This document shows positions 45,535-58,708 of a stretch of 64,000 nucleotides of DNA, piece after piece. The stretch is taken from positions 1-64,000 of the forward strand of contig MU129061.1 in the NCBI GenBank assembly GCA_014904985.1, given 5' to 3'. A program made the position numbers and the translations under genes. A model generated the notes under the pieces. The model was not told where the DNA came from. It ran no database searches and saw nothing but the letters and a program-made list of their open reading frames with translations. Positions within the stretch are counted from its first letter, which is position 1, and every line of letters starts with the position of its first letter. The DNA is from Hydnum rufescens UP504. Its lineage: Eukaryota > Basidiomycota > Agaricomycetes > Cantharellales > Hydnaceae.

Positions 45535-48500
45535 ATGTCCGACATCCCTCCATCCCCTGCATCCATATTCAAGCGGAGCACTAAGTCGAAACCACGGCCT
45601 CGCCGAGAACGCTCTCCTAATAATGACTCATTAGGCGACGAGGCATCTGCTTCGGATTCCCTTGGCCACTCCCTAGAACAACAAGATGAATTATCAAGAG
45701 AGAGAGAAGAAAAGAAGCAAGAATCCCCCATGGTCCAAGTGGCAAAGTTGAAGGCCCGTCAAAAGGCTAGGGTCAAGGGCCCTCAGGCCCGTTTAAGTTT
45801 CGGAGCAGATGATGACCAGGACGAGGTTCTTGCTCTTCTCTGTATCCCGGTTATGTTTCACCTATTGACCATGACCACAACAGAACGCCGGTGGGGAAGA
45901 GTTCAAGATTAAAAAGAGCACCCTCAGCCGCAAGCTGAAGGTGGGTGCAGCTCCAGTCACCCCAAGGTTCGGTCACCCTTCCCACATGCCTTGAATCATC
46001 TAAATTCACCCATTCTTCCTATATCTCCCTCGCTATTGATTTTATAGAGCCGACATCTCTACCTCTCTAAATAAAGCCACGACCTTTCCCCAAAATATGG
46101 AAAGCACACCGATATACAGCAAATCATATCTCTCAGAATTGAAAGCAAGCACACCATCCACTCCGTCCTTTCGAGTTCGTGCCGAGGACAGCGGGGATAT
46201 ATCTATGGATGTTGAGTATGACGGAATCAACGATCCATTCAGCCGTGTGTATTTCTATTCTCGGCGATGGCATGAATTCAACCGCACCTGAGACTAATAT
46301 GATTAAACCAGAATCTGAATCTCTATCTTCCATTCCGACGGAGGCTTCCATACGCGCTGCAAAGGAGAAACGCGAACGACTACGAGCACTTGGAATCACA
46401 GTACTTGCGGATGGAGACTCGTCAATGGATTTTATTTCGTTGTCTGTAGCGAAACAAGATACGTCACCCGCGTCTCGAGGTCCACATCCTGATAGCCGAC
46501 TTCAGAGGGAGGACGACGAAGTCGGAGAAGGGGATGAAGGTCAGCAAAGAGATCTGTTCTTGTTCTATCATTTGTGGATTGGTCTCAACTGGTTTATGGC
46601 TCCAATTTATTTTTAGATATGGCTGAATATACAGGCGCCAAAGAGCGCATTGGTTTGGGTAAGAAGAGTCGGAAAGAGGAGGCGAGGAAGCGAAAGGCCA
46701 CTATAGCGGAGATGATTGAAGATGCGTGCGTGATCGCATTCCTTGACTTTACATTCTGCGGCCTTTTAATCTGCTTCATTCTGGCACTGATCAAGGGAGG
46801 AAGACGAAGAAACCCAAGAGTGGCAGGCTGCGCAAGTGCAGCGAGGCGGAAATACGGCTTCTGACATTTATCCCCGAAATCAAGCAGAGGTCAGTCATCG
46901 TCATCAGGCCCCTCAAGTCACGTGTTCTGATTTCGTACCCCTGTTGGATGTTCAAGCAGGGAGACACGTATAAGCCTCGACCTAGTCTGTCATCGTTTAA
47001 GGCTCGTTGCATTGACACATCCGCTCACATATTTTTTCCGGCTTTATCCAGTACCAAATGCCATTGCACTCCCTGCACTGACGAGTGCAATGTCTCGATT
47101 GTCGGGCACATTGTCGAATCTGCAAGCTTCCCATTCCACGCACCATGCTAGTCTTGAGGCTCTCAATGCGGAGCAGGGTCAGTTAGATGAAAAGGAGCAG
47201 GAGATGAGGGGGATGGTGGCGAGAGCTGAAAGCAAACGAGCTTGGTTCTTTGATATGAGGGAATGGATGGAGACTATTGCAACTTTTTTAGATGAGAAAG
47301 TGAGTATTTCCTCTCTCGTCCTTTGCCTCCTCATCTGGTATATTTCTGGCCATCTTTCATAGTTCCCCGAGCTAGAGAAGCTTGAGGAGGAGCACAGGTC
47401 CCTGGTTTCTGAACGTCACGAAATGATCGCGCGGCGGAGGCACGAGGATGACGAAGATGACCTTAGCCTCTTCCTCTATATCCCCCCTGCAGATTCATCA
47501 GATCAAGTGGACGATCTCGGTCGGTCCCTTCCAACTGGGCCGCATTCTGCAACGCGAATCGCTCGTCGTGTCTCGCGCGATGCCCGTAATATCGCCTCGC
47601 GTATCTCTGCATTGCGCGGACCCCCTCTCCCAGCGAAACTTCTCCTGTCACAAGAAGACCAAGAGGGTATTACACCGATTCGGAATTACCGTCCTCTGAT
47701 ATGCAGGACTATACCCTTGCGCGGGAGAAATTCTCGCACCGTGTATCGTCGCTACTGTCTGATGTCAAGTCGGAAGAGTTTCGGGATCCAGCACTAGGAC
47801 TTGGACGGCGATTTGCTGAATGGAGGGAGAGATGGGGTGAGAGCTATACCGGCGCATGGGGGGGTCTGGGGTTAGTAGGAGCATGGGAGTTTTGGGCGAG
47901 ATTAGAGATGGCAGAGTGGGATCCCCTTGAAGTAAGTAGTTGTATCAGCCTGCGATCGATTTCGGGGATCTTGTTTGTACTCATCTGTTCGTGGATAGGA
48001 AAGCAGGACGGTGGACTCATTCCGCTGGTTCGCCGCGCTCTACGATTATTCTCGGCCGAGAAATGGGTTTACAACGGAGTCCACGGGTGGGAATCATCAA
48101 GACGACGACCCAGATCTAGGATCTGAAGGCGATTTGGCCAACTCCATGGTATCGACAACACTCATCCCGCAGCTTTGTAGGCTCTTTTCTGGCGGTGGCT
48201 TTGATCCATACTCTGCGCGACACATGAAACGAATCGTCGATCTCGTGGAGCAGGTCGAATTATGCATGGATAGGTCAGACCCAAAGTTTCAGGTGACAGC
48301 TATGATCCTGGTTTAGGCTTCAATGACGTTACTTTTCTGACAGTTGTGGATGGACTCTTCTTCTTAGATGCTTGTCAAGTCCTTGACGTCGCCATTCCGG
48401 GAAGCGATCGAAGCTACCCGAGTCCTAATTCTGCCCTCCCTCAACCCGCACAATCCCCCACCGACTTTCGACCCAGCATCGATCAAATCTCGACGTCGAT

Positions 48501-48789
48501 TCCTGATCCGTCGGACTAAATTATTGATGAATCTTACAGCATGGCGCAAAGTGATTGGCGAACTCTCGGAAATTGACGAACTAATACGCAAATTGCTGGT
48601 GGACGTCATGCTTCCGATTGCGCAGAGTGGTTGGGATGTCGGTGGTCAGGAGATTATGTCGAAGGTGAATACCCTTCATGGGCGAAGTCATCATTGACAC
48701 TAACGATATTTCGGGTTCTTCGGCACAAGGTGAAAGCGTCTTTACCTAGGGAAATAGCCCGACAGGAATGGGCAAGAAAATTGCAATGA
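45535..48789 (+). CDS. GCFC-domain protein (PAXBP1/GCFC2-like, spliceosome-associated)
   Basis: Nuclear protein of the GC-rich-sequence factor family, related to PAXBP1, GCFC2 and yeast Ntr2. These act with the Prp43-containing intron-lariat disassembly machinery. The ATG at 45535 opens MSDIPPSPASIFKRS and a basic, acidic-patch N-terminus. Family landmarks: PIYSKSYLSELKASTPSTPS, IPTEASIRAAKEKRERLR, EYTGAKERIGLGKKSRKEEA and EEDEETQEWQAAQ. A coiled coil follows (LEALNAEQGQLDEKEQEM), then the GCFC domain: WGGLGLVGAWEFWARLEM, DSFRWFAALYDYSRPR, TTLIPQLCRLFSGGGFDPYS and RFLIRRTKLLMNLTAWRKV. It ends ARQEWARKLQ with TGA at 48787-48789. At least ten short introns are present, and I saw no frame break. 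Confidence 0.88.
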
Positions 48790-51277
48790 CTACCTGGACA
48801 TCCTTGGAGAAATGTCCAACTTACAGCCGTATCATCATTCATCATGATGCCCGCCTTTTCCCCATTTGCATGTGCTTCCTTTCCTGTCAGGTGATATTCT
48901 GGAGAGTATTGGAATCTGTTCCCTATGAGAATACTGAATACTCGATTACGAACCCTAGTGCGGAAGATGTGTAAATATTATCTGCTCTATATTTACCGTG
49001 TGCTTACGAGTAAAAATGCCGTTAAAGCCTAAACGATGGGGTTATTGGGCCTCTCCTCGAGCTATACTGTCAACGATCAACGTTGGGGGCATCTTGCATC
49101 CCGGTTTGATCATATTTGATGTGTTCATACATGGTAGCTTCGCGCCTGGGAGACTGCTTCTATCTCAAGTTCTACGGATCAACTCTATGAGGAACTTGGC
49201 GTTTCAATGCACTTCCAAACTTCCAATGGACGAGGGTGGATTCGGAAGGCGTGATCCAATGATTTCGGTTCAAATAATATACCAAAGTGAAGGTGATGGT
49301 GGGCCCAATTGAGAGAGAGGGAATTAAAGAGGCCTGCACAAACACAAGATTTCTTCATTGCGTATCGCTGCCAACCCGAACGAGAAAATCCAATAGGGGA
49401 CCCTGATATGGATGGCCTTCCCAAGTTGATATACGAGCAGATCAAAGGTGGGGGAGCAATTCTGAGGAGTGGAATCAGCAGCCCAAGGAAACGGTGGGCA
49501 TTTTGTCGTTCCCTTCACGATGGTGACCTATTCATGAAGTTTTCAGAAGGGGACCTACCAGCTTGGGAGTATAAGGAAGAGGCTCAGAATGGCGGAATCT
49601 CACGTATATTATCATGTGCATCGACCTCTTCACACTGTGTCAGGAAGGAATTCCCAACCCGGTGCCAGATAATTTCATATTGATATTGAGGGGAGGGCGG
49701 TGGGTTACGTGTTGGGGGTTGGGGGGTGTCCGCAGAGGATTCAATTAGGAGGATCCAGTACCGGGTCGGCAAGTCGACGATGGATCGAGGCGGTAGTTTT
49801 CTGGATGGTGCTAAAACAAGTGAAAAACAAACCTTGAGGAGAAAACAAGTTCAAAAATCGAAGCAGAAAATGTTAAGTCAAGCTCGAAACACTGTCAGGA
49901 GTGGGTTTGATAGTGGCGGGGACAGAAATGGCAAGAATAAAATTTAATGACCGCCACAAAGAATTAAAACGATCGACTACGCCCAAAGACGTTAGTCTCT
50001 GCCATTGGTCCGGTACTGCAACCGATGAGGGTTCCAAGTATTACTCCACAGCAGAACAGAGCTTTTCGGGGAAGCTAGGGAGGTGTTGGATCATAGAAAG
50101 TACTTGTGGCCGATGTGGATGCATATGCACGATCTAATTTGCAGCTCGGGTCCAACGCCTGAGGTGTTGCAGTTTGGAAAAGATTAAGGGGTAAGACTTG
50201 AGTCTTCGACTGATGTCCAACCAGACGGTAATGAGCCCCTGAGTGCTAGAAAGGGTTTTGCATCCGATAATATATTGCTGTAGTGCAAATGTACCAAGGT
50301 GCGACATATGTGGCTCTGAGGGGAGACAACCTGGAGCAAGAGAAGGATTTGTGGTTGGCAGATCCGAGTACCGATTGTTCTTGGCCCCGGAATCCACTAC
50401 GATCAGTGTGTAAATAGAATAAAATAATACAGAAAAACATACGACGGCCATTTTCCTTGACGAGGATGTGATAAAGGGCTCGGACGAGGGAGCATTGTTA
50501 CGGTCGCTCGACTCGCCAAATATACGCCATGCATACAACGGCACAAGCCCACAGAAGGTTTCTGCCGGAACGCCAGGAACAATATCTTCCGCTTAGAAGG
50601 CTGCCCATAAGATCATTAAAATCCAAGAAAATCCTTGGGAGCAACGGAGAGCGCCACATTTGTTCACTGTACTGTGTGGATATGTCACACGTCACACTGA
50701 GCGCTAAGTGGCCTCGTGTCACGCGTCACACAGCCGGCAAACCCCATTGTACCACTCAGCAAGCTGAGTAAGACTGGTCACGAGTCTACTACATCTTTTT
50801 TATGTTTTTTCGAGGTGGTTGTTTTTTGCGGTGCGATGACATTCATTCCGATATTCGACGTTCCAATATCCAGATCAACATTCCCTATCGTTCCCCGACA
50901 TCTACCTTGCTTGATTCAGGGGGTGCAATTTGCATGAGCTTATATTGCTCGAGGATGGGCGAGCTCTAAAGCTCATTGCTTAGTCAGCATATCCTTCTAG
51001 ATAGTTCCTCGGCATGTACCGAAGTTCCCTCAAGTGTTTGCTTGAGCTCTGACCAATGCTCTATTGTTGTGCGAATCTAAGTGGCTCCGCACCGATTCAT
51101 CAACAGTTCCAAGTACAGTATATGTATAATCTATGATACAATACCATGCATTTGCTTATGTAAGTCTCACCACCAGTATTCAATCACGTTCGCCCCCAGG
51201 GCCGGCAAATGCCGAAACCCCAAACCACTGATCTTATGCAGAGGACATTAGCATCGACTTCTCCAAGGGTGCGGGCT
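48790..51277. other. 2.5 kb without a supported gene
   Basis: Open frames of 60-136 codons on both strands (for example 49309-49683 plus and 50134-50544 minus) show no motif, and the longest plus one lacks an ATG start. The last few hundred bases should include the promoter of the phosphatidylserine synthase gene. Confidence 0.4.
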
Positions 51278-53184
51278 ATGTCTGATGATGATGGTCTCGC
51301 AGATGCACCCCAGTCGTTAACCGAATCCCTTCCGGGTCTTGATGGTGCCCCTGTTCGCTGTCAGTGAAATATTATCCCAATATTTCAAGAACCTGGATTG
51401 ATCTAGGAATGCATTCGCAGGGTATGATGTAAGTTTGTAAATGCTTGCTTGGAAGTTAGATATTGAACGTGTGGCGAATTCAACTCGCTTAGGCTGATCG
51501 GACCGAGTCGTATACGAAGTTAGCCGCTATTTGGGTTGTATATCGTGCCACTAACAGGAAAACAACGCAGGATCCTTCCCTTTGCACAAACTAATGACAC
51601 AAGTGTCGAGTTCTTCTTTAAGCCCACTACCCTTACCGCCCTAGCCATTGCCATGTGTGCGCTGGCGTATGTTGCGATGAGCAACGACGTCATTGAGGAA
51701 GGCGTGGACAAACAGCGCCTGTGAGTCATTCTCATTATATTTCACATTTTGGATGCCATGATTATGTTCGAATCCTTATATTAGTGGGATATATGCCTCT
51801 ATTGGGGCATTCCTTACGTTCTCCCTCATCCAGTTCCGTGATGGACCCTTCGTTCGTCCACACCCTGCATTCTGGAGAATTGTTCTCGGCCTCAATCTTC
51901 TGTACGAACTAGCACTGGTGTTCCTTCTATTTCAGGATCTCCCGAATGCACGCGAATGATGGCAATGCTGGATCCCAACCTTGGTGTCCCGCTACCAGAA
52001 AAAAGTTATGCAGAAGCTTGCACATTTAATCCGAGGAATCTCTGGAGCGCCATAGATATCTTTTGTCTGGCACATGCTCTCGGGTGGTTCGGTAAAGCCC
52101 TCATCTTACGCGACTACTGGTTCTGTTGGGTAGGATCGGTTACCCTGACGGTCATCTGAATGGTCCGAGTGACATCCTTTGTTCCAGATACTTAGTGTGG
52201 CGTTTGAATTGGCGGAGTACTCACTGGCACACCACGTATATATTGGTGCTTTCCCTCCAAGGGTTCTTGTTTGACCACTCCGGTTTGGGTAGCTTGCGAA
52301 CTTTGCTGAATGTTGGTGGGATCACTGGATATTGGATGTACTCATTTGCAATTGGCTTGGGATTATATTGGGTAACTTGTACCTGCTGCATTCTAACGAC
52401 GGGTCAATTTCTTATTATTCATCCCTTAGGCATGCGCACATGTGCATACTTTGAAGTCAAGGTGGGCCGATTTACTTTTTTCGCCTTGGCAGAGACAAAA
52501 TATTTGTGTTCTCAGCATTATGTTTGGCGCGGTCTGCGGGAGACACATGGGCTGCGTCACAAATCTTCCCGTGTAATCAAACAACTTACGCCTCGCGACT
52601 GGACAACTTTCGAATGGGAAGGGACGGCATCCTTCCAGGGATACGTCTCAGTCGTCTTGCTCCTTACCGTTTTTCTCGCTGCCGAGTTGAATGTGTTCTA
52701 CTTGAAAGCCTTGCTATGGATGGAACCCGATCATCGCTTTGTCATTGCAAGATTGGCGGCTATGTTCGTTTGTGCATTGCCGGCTGTTAGGGAATTCTAC
52801 CAATACATGCACGACTCTCGGTATCTGTCGTCAGATATCGTACTGCCGTATTTCCGTTCTGATGTCACTTATTATAGGAAAGTAGTTCGAATGGGCCAAC
52901 ATGCATGGCTTCTTCTCGCCACGGTGACGACCGAACTACTGTTGATCTTCAAATGGGGTCGAGGCCAATTTCCACTCCCCTTCCCATTGTTAGTAAAAAT
53001 ATGTGCCTTTGTAGGGGTGGTACTTCTTCTCGCCTACCCTGCATTAAAAGTGAGTGGTGCGCTGTTTCGCCAAGGAACCTCTGCGTTTACTGAGTATTGG
53101 CTCGGTAACCAGTTCGGTTGGCCTAAGATCGAAAGCCGTCTAGACACCAGGTCAATATGGTCCACAACATCGAAAGTCGAGTAA
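51278..53184 (+). CDS. Phosphatidylserine synthase, base-exchange type (PTDSS-like)
   Basis: ER membrane enzyme that exchanges the head group of PC or PE for serine; family knowledge from animal PTDSS1/2. Small N-terminal exons are 51278-51363 ([12 protein letters not shown]), 51407-51428, 51493-51518 and 51571-51720, all GT-AG in phase. They lead into [19 protein letters not shown] (first membrane segment). Then come [48 protein letters not shown] and [16 protein letters not shown]. The core family motif is [18 protein letters not shown], followed by [21 protein letters not shown] and [20 protein letters not shown]. Further hydrophobic helices follow to SKVE at 53184. The motif order matches PTDSS across about 450 residues. 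Fungi such as yeast use the unrelated CDP-DAG route, so this is the alternative pathway. Confidence 0.9.
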
Positions 53185-56100
53185 TGTCACGCTACTAAGA
53201 ATACTTCGTATGCTGGATTGAGAAGCTGCAATCAACAGTCCTTTCATTGTCTCTGGTTTAACCATATTACGTATAGCATATACATGCTCCATTCTGTATT
53301 CTTGCGGTTTACCCCCTCATTCCCTCATGAGTGCACCCTCGAATGGGGCCTATTGTTCTGTGATAGTCTATAATATGATTCAAATTTTTGTGCATCCCGT
53401 ATGATACTATTCAGATGGTCAGGGGGATTGGGTTATCAATCGAGGGAGAGGGGGGGCTTGCAATTGATAGATTGTACATGGAAGCCGCTGAGATGTCCTA
53501 CAGCCTAGTTACAGGAGGGGAACGGGACCAATTGGAAAGAATAGTGTGGATCTTGCCGAAATCATCGGACTAATCCAGAGGTCCAGAGGTCCACATCACA
53601 GCCAACTAGCGCATGGCAGAAATACATTCGTCGAGAACTACCTCTGGTGAGCCCAATTTTCCTGAAATGGGTCCAATTGCAGTCCCAAAGTCACTAGCTC
53701 GAATCTCTGGCGCCTTGATGACAACAAGCCACACTTCCTTTCAAGTCTCCTAACTCGGAATTTCTAGCCTTAGATTCGTGCTACAGGGACCTGGGTCGTA
53801 TCCTTCCAAAGCGGGAATCGACAAACCAAAGACAGTGCAACTTTCTGCATGCAAAAGGGATCTCCTTATGGCAGCCATTTTTCGAACGCTCTAACACCGA
53901 ACATTCAAGATTCCTTTGTGTGCCAGGATGCCACCGATGATTAAGGAACCGCGTGTCACATTGTCGGGCCGTCGTTTCTCACTATGTCGTTCGTCCTTTG
54001 CCGACGGTCCCCCGAACAACTTCTAAAATGTTGGCCCTGTACCTTTTGATCATCGATATGGGATGTGTTTATTCATAAGGAGAGATTATGCAGGATTCTC
54101 GCAGGGTTGTCTTTTCTTCTTCTCAGGATGTCTTCACGGTCAATTACGTGTCTTTCGGTCTTCCGAGGACTTGGTCGATGCCTTCCAACTCGTACACACG
54201 AAGCAGATATCGATAGGTGCCAGTGGCTGTGTCACTGGAAGGGTGTCGCCCAGCTCCAGCTTCATTCCGCTGATCGTCAGTTCTAATGGCCACTGTGGGT
54301 ACGGTTGTTGCTCGCTGTACGACAGCGTAGCTGTGCGTCAAACTTTTTTTAATACTATTTTACGCCGAAATTGGGCTAATCCATATGGTTTTGCTAAGGC
54401 GGAGGCCTATCTCCCTTTTTATTGGTGTGTGCATTTGTCTCACCACTACATATCCACATGGCCGAGGGGCCGGTGTATAGAGTGGGATTTAATGTTCGTT
54501 TGTTTACCCTTAGTTCCCGTCAATCGTCCGTAACTGACAAATCTGGATTCTCCTCGGACTTGGTCAGTTATGATTTGTAGTGATGGGGTTCGCCGTGCTT
54601 TTAAACACGATATGGATCCCTCCGTGGAGTGGGTCGACCAGGAAGACTGAGGCAAGTGTAAGTTTCCTGAATAGTTCTGCCTCGCTTCTTCCCCTACCCA
54701 TTTGTAAGATAATCACTGATGTTTCATTGCGATGTGGCACTCTTCTCTAGTGTGTTGAATAAGACTAACAATCCACATGGACGCGACGGATTCTTTTTGG
54801 TCGACCTCGCCTCCATGGCTGTGCAATAAGCCCATTGATATTGTTCTTGTCCTCGGTTTCCATGCGGTGCTCTGATGTAAGACGTGATTCCCTCGTGACC
54901 GCATCAATACAATGCATGTCCGCACTACCTCCACAACAACACTCTTTGATCTTCTCCCGTCGATCTCTCCAACTTCTTTGCTGTGTCTCCCCTCCCACTT
55001 TTTCCAATTGGTGAGTCGCCCTAACAACCAGGCCACCGGAAGGTCAAAGCGAATCCTGTTACTTCCTACTCCTTGCCACTGGTTTCCTGACCCATTTAAC
55101 AATCAAAGCGAAGCTAGTTCTCTCTGTCGGTCTTCATTTCTTATTGTCTTCATCCATCAATTAGTCACTGTCTCACCCATTGTGTATTGTTGCAAACGTC
55201 TCGTGCATCCTCAAAGGTGTCTCGATCGCACCTCCACATGGTGTTGGGCACCAACCCTGGAAACTTAATTCAGTGCCAGATACAAAGGAATGTGTGGTGA
55301 CGTGAGCGCCTCTCTTAGGTAAGCTTTACATCGATCTCATTTCCGAGGAGACAAGCCGCCCAACTAAACTGGGCCCGAAGGCTCAGAACCCCAATTTCAT
55401 AGCCCGGTGTACAACTTTTTCTAACGTGGTATCTGCAGTTAAATCCTTACTACGGCGGTGCGGGATCCACATTTCGCCGCGCCCAAGGATAGTAACTCAC
55501 TGCCCGAGGCTCATGGATCCATTTGATCCATGCCCGTGTTACTGCTCTGAGATGCGACCCATCCTCCTAGGACCTAGGATAATCCTCTCCGGGGCATCGA
55601 AGACATTTTCCATAGCTGCTTCCTTAGGGATAAGGTCCTCACTAGGTATCAACTGTGGCCCGTGGCTGCGCCTGCCATTTTCTTTACTTTACTTTCTACT
55701 CGCGCTCATTAGGTTTTTAACCCCTTCAAATGTTTGGTTCAGGTAAGCCGACCACTAACGAATACATGGCGGACGTGGCGCCTAAGGGGGTTGCCAATTT
55801 AAATAGTCCCCCTTCATTGTCTTCAGAGTTATTTGCCTTGCAACCAGACGTCGATTTCGGGACTGCAATTTGATTCGACGTTCCTTCTCGGATTGATGTG
55901 ATGCGAGGATAAATGAGGGGGACGATGATTGCGATAGCCACAGTAGCTTCGCTTCATCTCCTCATCATTTATTCATTCCTCTCATCTGCGTAGTCTCTGC
56001 GGGGACTCACGATCGGCGTCGGACATGTGTGCGCACGTCCAAGCGCCAGTGACACCAAGGCGTTTGGTTCTAATCTGACTTTGCCTGCTTAAATTGGTTA

Positions 56101-58708
56101 CTTGTCAGTCGACTGAATTCTTCCCCGTCCGATCGGATCATCCGAGCGCTTCCTCGTGTTCGATCTTATGGATCTGATAGAAATCGTATTGGGGTATGTA
56201 GGCCTTGAATTCTTTTTGGGGATTTCATCCCGGCTGATATGGTGATGTATCCCGGACGAGATAGATAAGTTGATACGTGATCCCAAGAACTAGCCTGTCG
56301 GCAGAGTCATCCAGTACCGGCATAGCACGCGTGAGCATCAAGGATGAATATCGGTCTCGTTTATCGCAGTACCGCCGCCCGTCCCTGATGTGCAACGTAG
56401 ACTTGACGGCCAGTGGAATTCCCTGGAGGGATCGAAGCCTTGGCGCAGCTTTTCCTTCCCCACTGCTCCGATGTTCAGGGAACTTCGTTGCAGGGTTGCT
56501 CACCCTAAACCCCAGCTGTCAGGGTGTTGTAGTGATTCCACTGGCTTGGTTGGTGATCATCATTGAGATATGATATGATCAATATCTTATGACGGTTTTG
56601 GTATCCCTCTTTTAATTTGGCCCGTGAACTTAGACGCTTGCTTATATGTAACTGCTTCGGGGGGCTTTCTTTCTTAGGGTCTGACTTTTTTGGTGCGACG
56701 GTAGCAATGCCCACCAGTGTGGTCTTCTAGTCTCATTTCGCTTGTGCTCGTCTCATTCATCTATTGGGATGTGTTTGCTTATCGTCGGGTCGGGAAATGG
56801 ATTCGGCTGGTTCCGTAGCGACGGCCCCTAGCTTTTCTCGTTCATATCTGCTACACAGATCTGGCCGCTTCTCGTTAGGCTTGTTAGGCTCTCTGGCGTT
56901 CTTTTGGGATCGCGTCCTGGTCTTCTTGCTGGCTCGCTGGCTGCTTGGTATTTCACTGCGGCTGTGCTTACTGTGGGAATATGGTGTTATCTATGGGATT
57001 TGAACCTCTCACACTGTTTGCTGTGGTGGAACTTTTTTTTCCAAATCTGGTGAATTGTTTGACGGCTCGGCTATCTTTCTCTCAAGCTCGAAAAAGAGGG
57101 TCGAAGACTCGAGGATGGGGGACATTCGATGGGTATGTAGTGCATATAGGGCTCTGATCTTTAATACTGTATCTTTTCTTTGGGGGGTCTCCCAATGCAG
57201 TGGTTTTTTGACTCGCTAGACGTGGACTAAGCGACTAGGCGATAATGATCATTTGGTGGGTGGATCTCTATGCTGATAGATGGATTATAGGCAATTGCCT
57301 CGCTTCGGGCATAGCTGAGCATGAGTGAACCGCATGGCTGTGTTGAATGGAGATCAGTACCAGTGAGATTCAGGATGGTGGGTTGCCTTTTGGAGGCGAT
57401 TCGCTTGGCGTGCTTCGATGGGGGGATGGATGGCTGCTTTTTTTTCTCCTTTTCTGCGGTCCAGCTGGCCTTTTTTTTGAAAATAGGATTTGAGTGAGGG
57501 GTGTCACTGGGGACGGATCACGCGGACTTTGAATCATCGCAGACAGTGTGGTCAATGACCGCTTGATGAAAGAAGCCAATAAGGGTTCCCACACCTTGGG
57601 GGATGAGATCATGAGGGCACCGGACCGTGCTATGACAGGAGCTTTTCGAGAGAGGCAGTGGCTGGGGGCAGCTGCATCCCTACTCACCGCCACCGCCGCA
57701 CGATACCGGAAGGGCCAATTCATGTGTCGGCCCCCATTCCTGGCCCTGCCCGAGAAAAGTAATAGAGAGCGGCGTCGGGAAGGTCGTTATCGTTGACTGG
57801 ATTCGGCCCGCCCGGTACCAGCCACTGCGGATCTGCGTGTTGGGCTTTGGCACCGTCGACATCGAGTGTCGACCGACATCCTTCTCCCTTGGGCTCGTTC
57901 ACGGTGACCCTGAGTCACCCAATTCGAGTTCCGAGGCAAATGTTACTTTGGGACAAATTTACAGAAGGGTGCAGCATTGGGGAAATGAGGCAAGGCCAGC
58001 CCTTTCCAGAAAAGGTATACTCCTGTGATCAATGTGACCATGCATGGATTGGGATTCGGGTGATAGTTTTTTGTTTTTGGATGTAATAATTGATAACAAT
58101 TGGGTAACAATTGGGTAACGAAATGAAGACGGAGGTCGAGGCCCGCCGCTTGCCAGATAGGGAGGGCGTTGTGGCTGGAACATGTGCTGCAGGTGCGGTG
58201 GCGACTGGAGCGAGTGAGTGATATTCGCTGCTTGAGGAAAGCACAGGGTCTCTGTTTCTTCGCATTTCCCGGGGGTTTTCCAGATCCATTTGGGGGTGCT
58301 TTCTTCACTGGAAAGAGGAGGCGGGGATGGATGATTAGTGATGAGAACTCCTTGGGCTCAGCTCAGGAGGAATTTCTCAAAAAAGAAAGTTCAGTACGCT
58401 CGGCTGCCCGTCGCACTTCTCTTTCGCCGTGGCGATCCATGGAGGGCGTCGTGCACGTCGTTCAACGATGGCGGTTCGGCGTCCTCGGCAAGTTCTGCGA
58501 ACGTCCCTTGCCACCCCCACCTATCCCTGCACCGCTATCGTGGGAATTCGGGGCACTCCGGTTCTCCGCCGTGGATAGCACGTCCATTCAAGCGCATATA
58601 AAATCGCTTGTAATTTCGCGGCTCCCGCTCTCCCCCGCACGTTTCCCTCCCGCAACTCAATCCTCGTCATCGCCATCGACGAAATCGACCACGTCCTTGA
58701 CACTTCCA
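53185..58708. other. 5.5 kb gene-poor region
   Basis: No protein gene recognised. Frames up to 156 codons (54063-54533 plus) show no motif. Small repeats: GGTCCAGA doubled near 53580 and an 11-bp ACAATTGGGTA pair near 58095. The right end is probably the long promoter and 5' UTR of the Zn2Cys6 gene, where frames (58169-58708) read open but lack a convincing start. Confidence 0.45.

Noticed and set aside
54063..54533. 156-codon plus-strand frame in the gene-poor gap
   Set aside because: Cys/Ser/Phe-rich without any domain; an antisense frame overlaps it; no intron logic around it.
56960..57030. tRNA-like B-box GGTTCAAATCC on the minus strand
   Set aside because: No pairing T-arm stem and no A-box or acceptor stem at the right distance.
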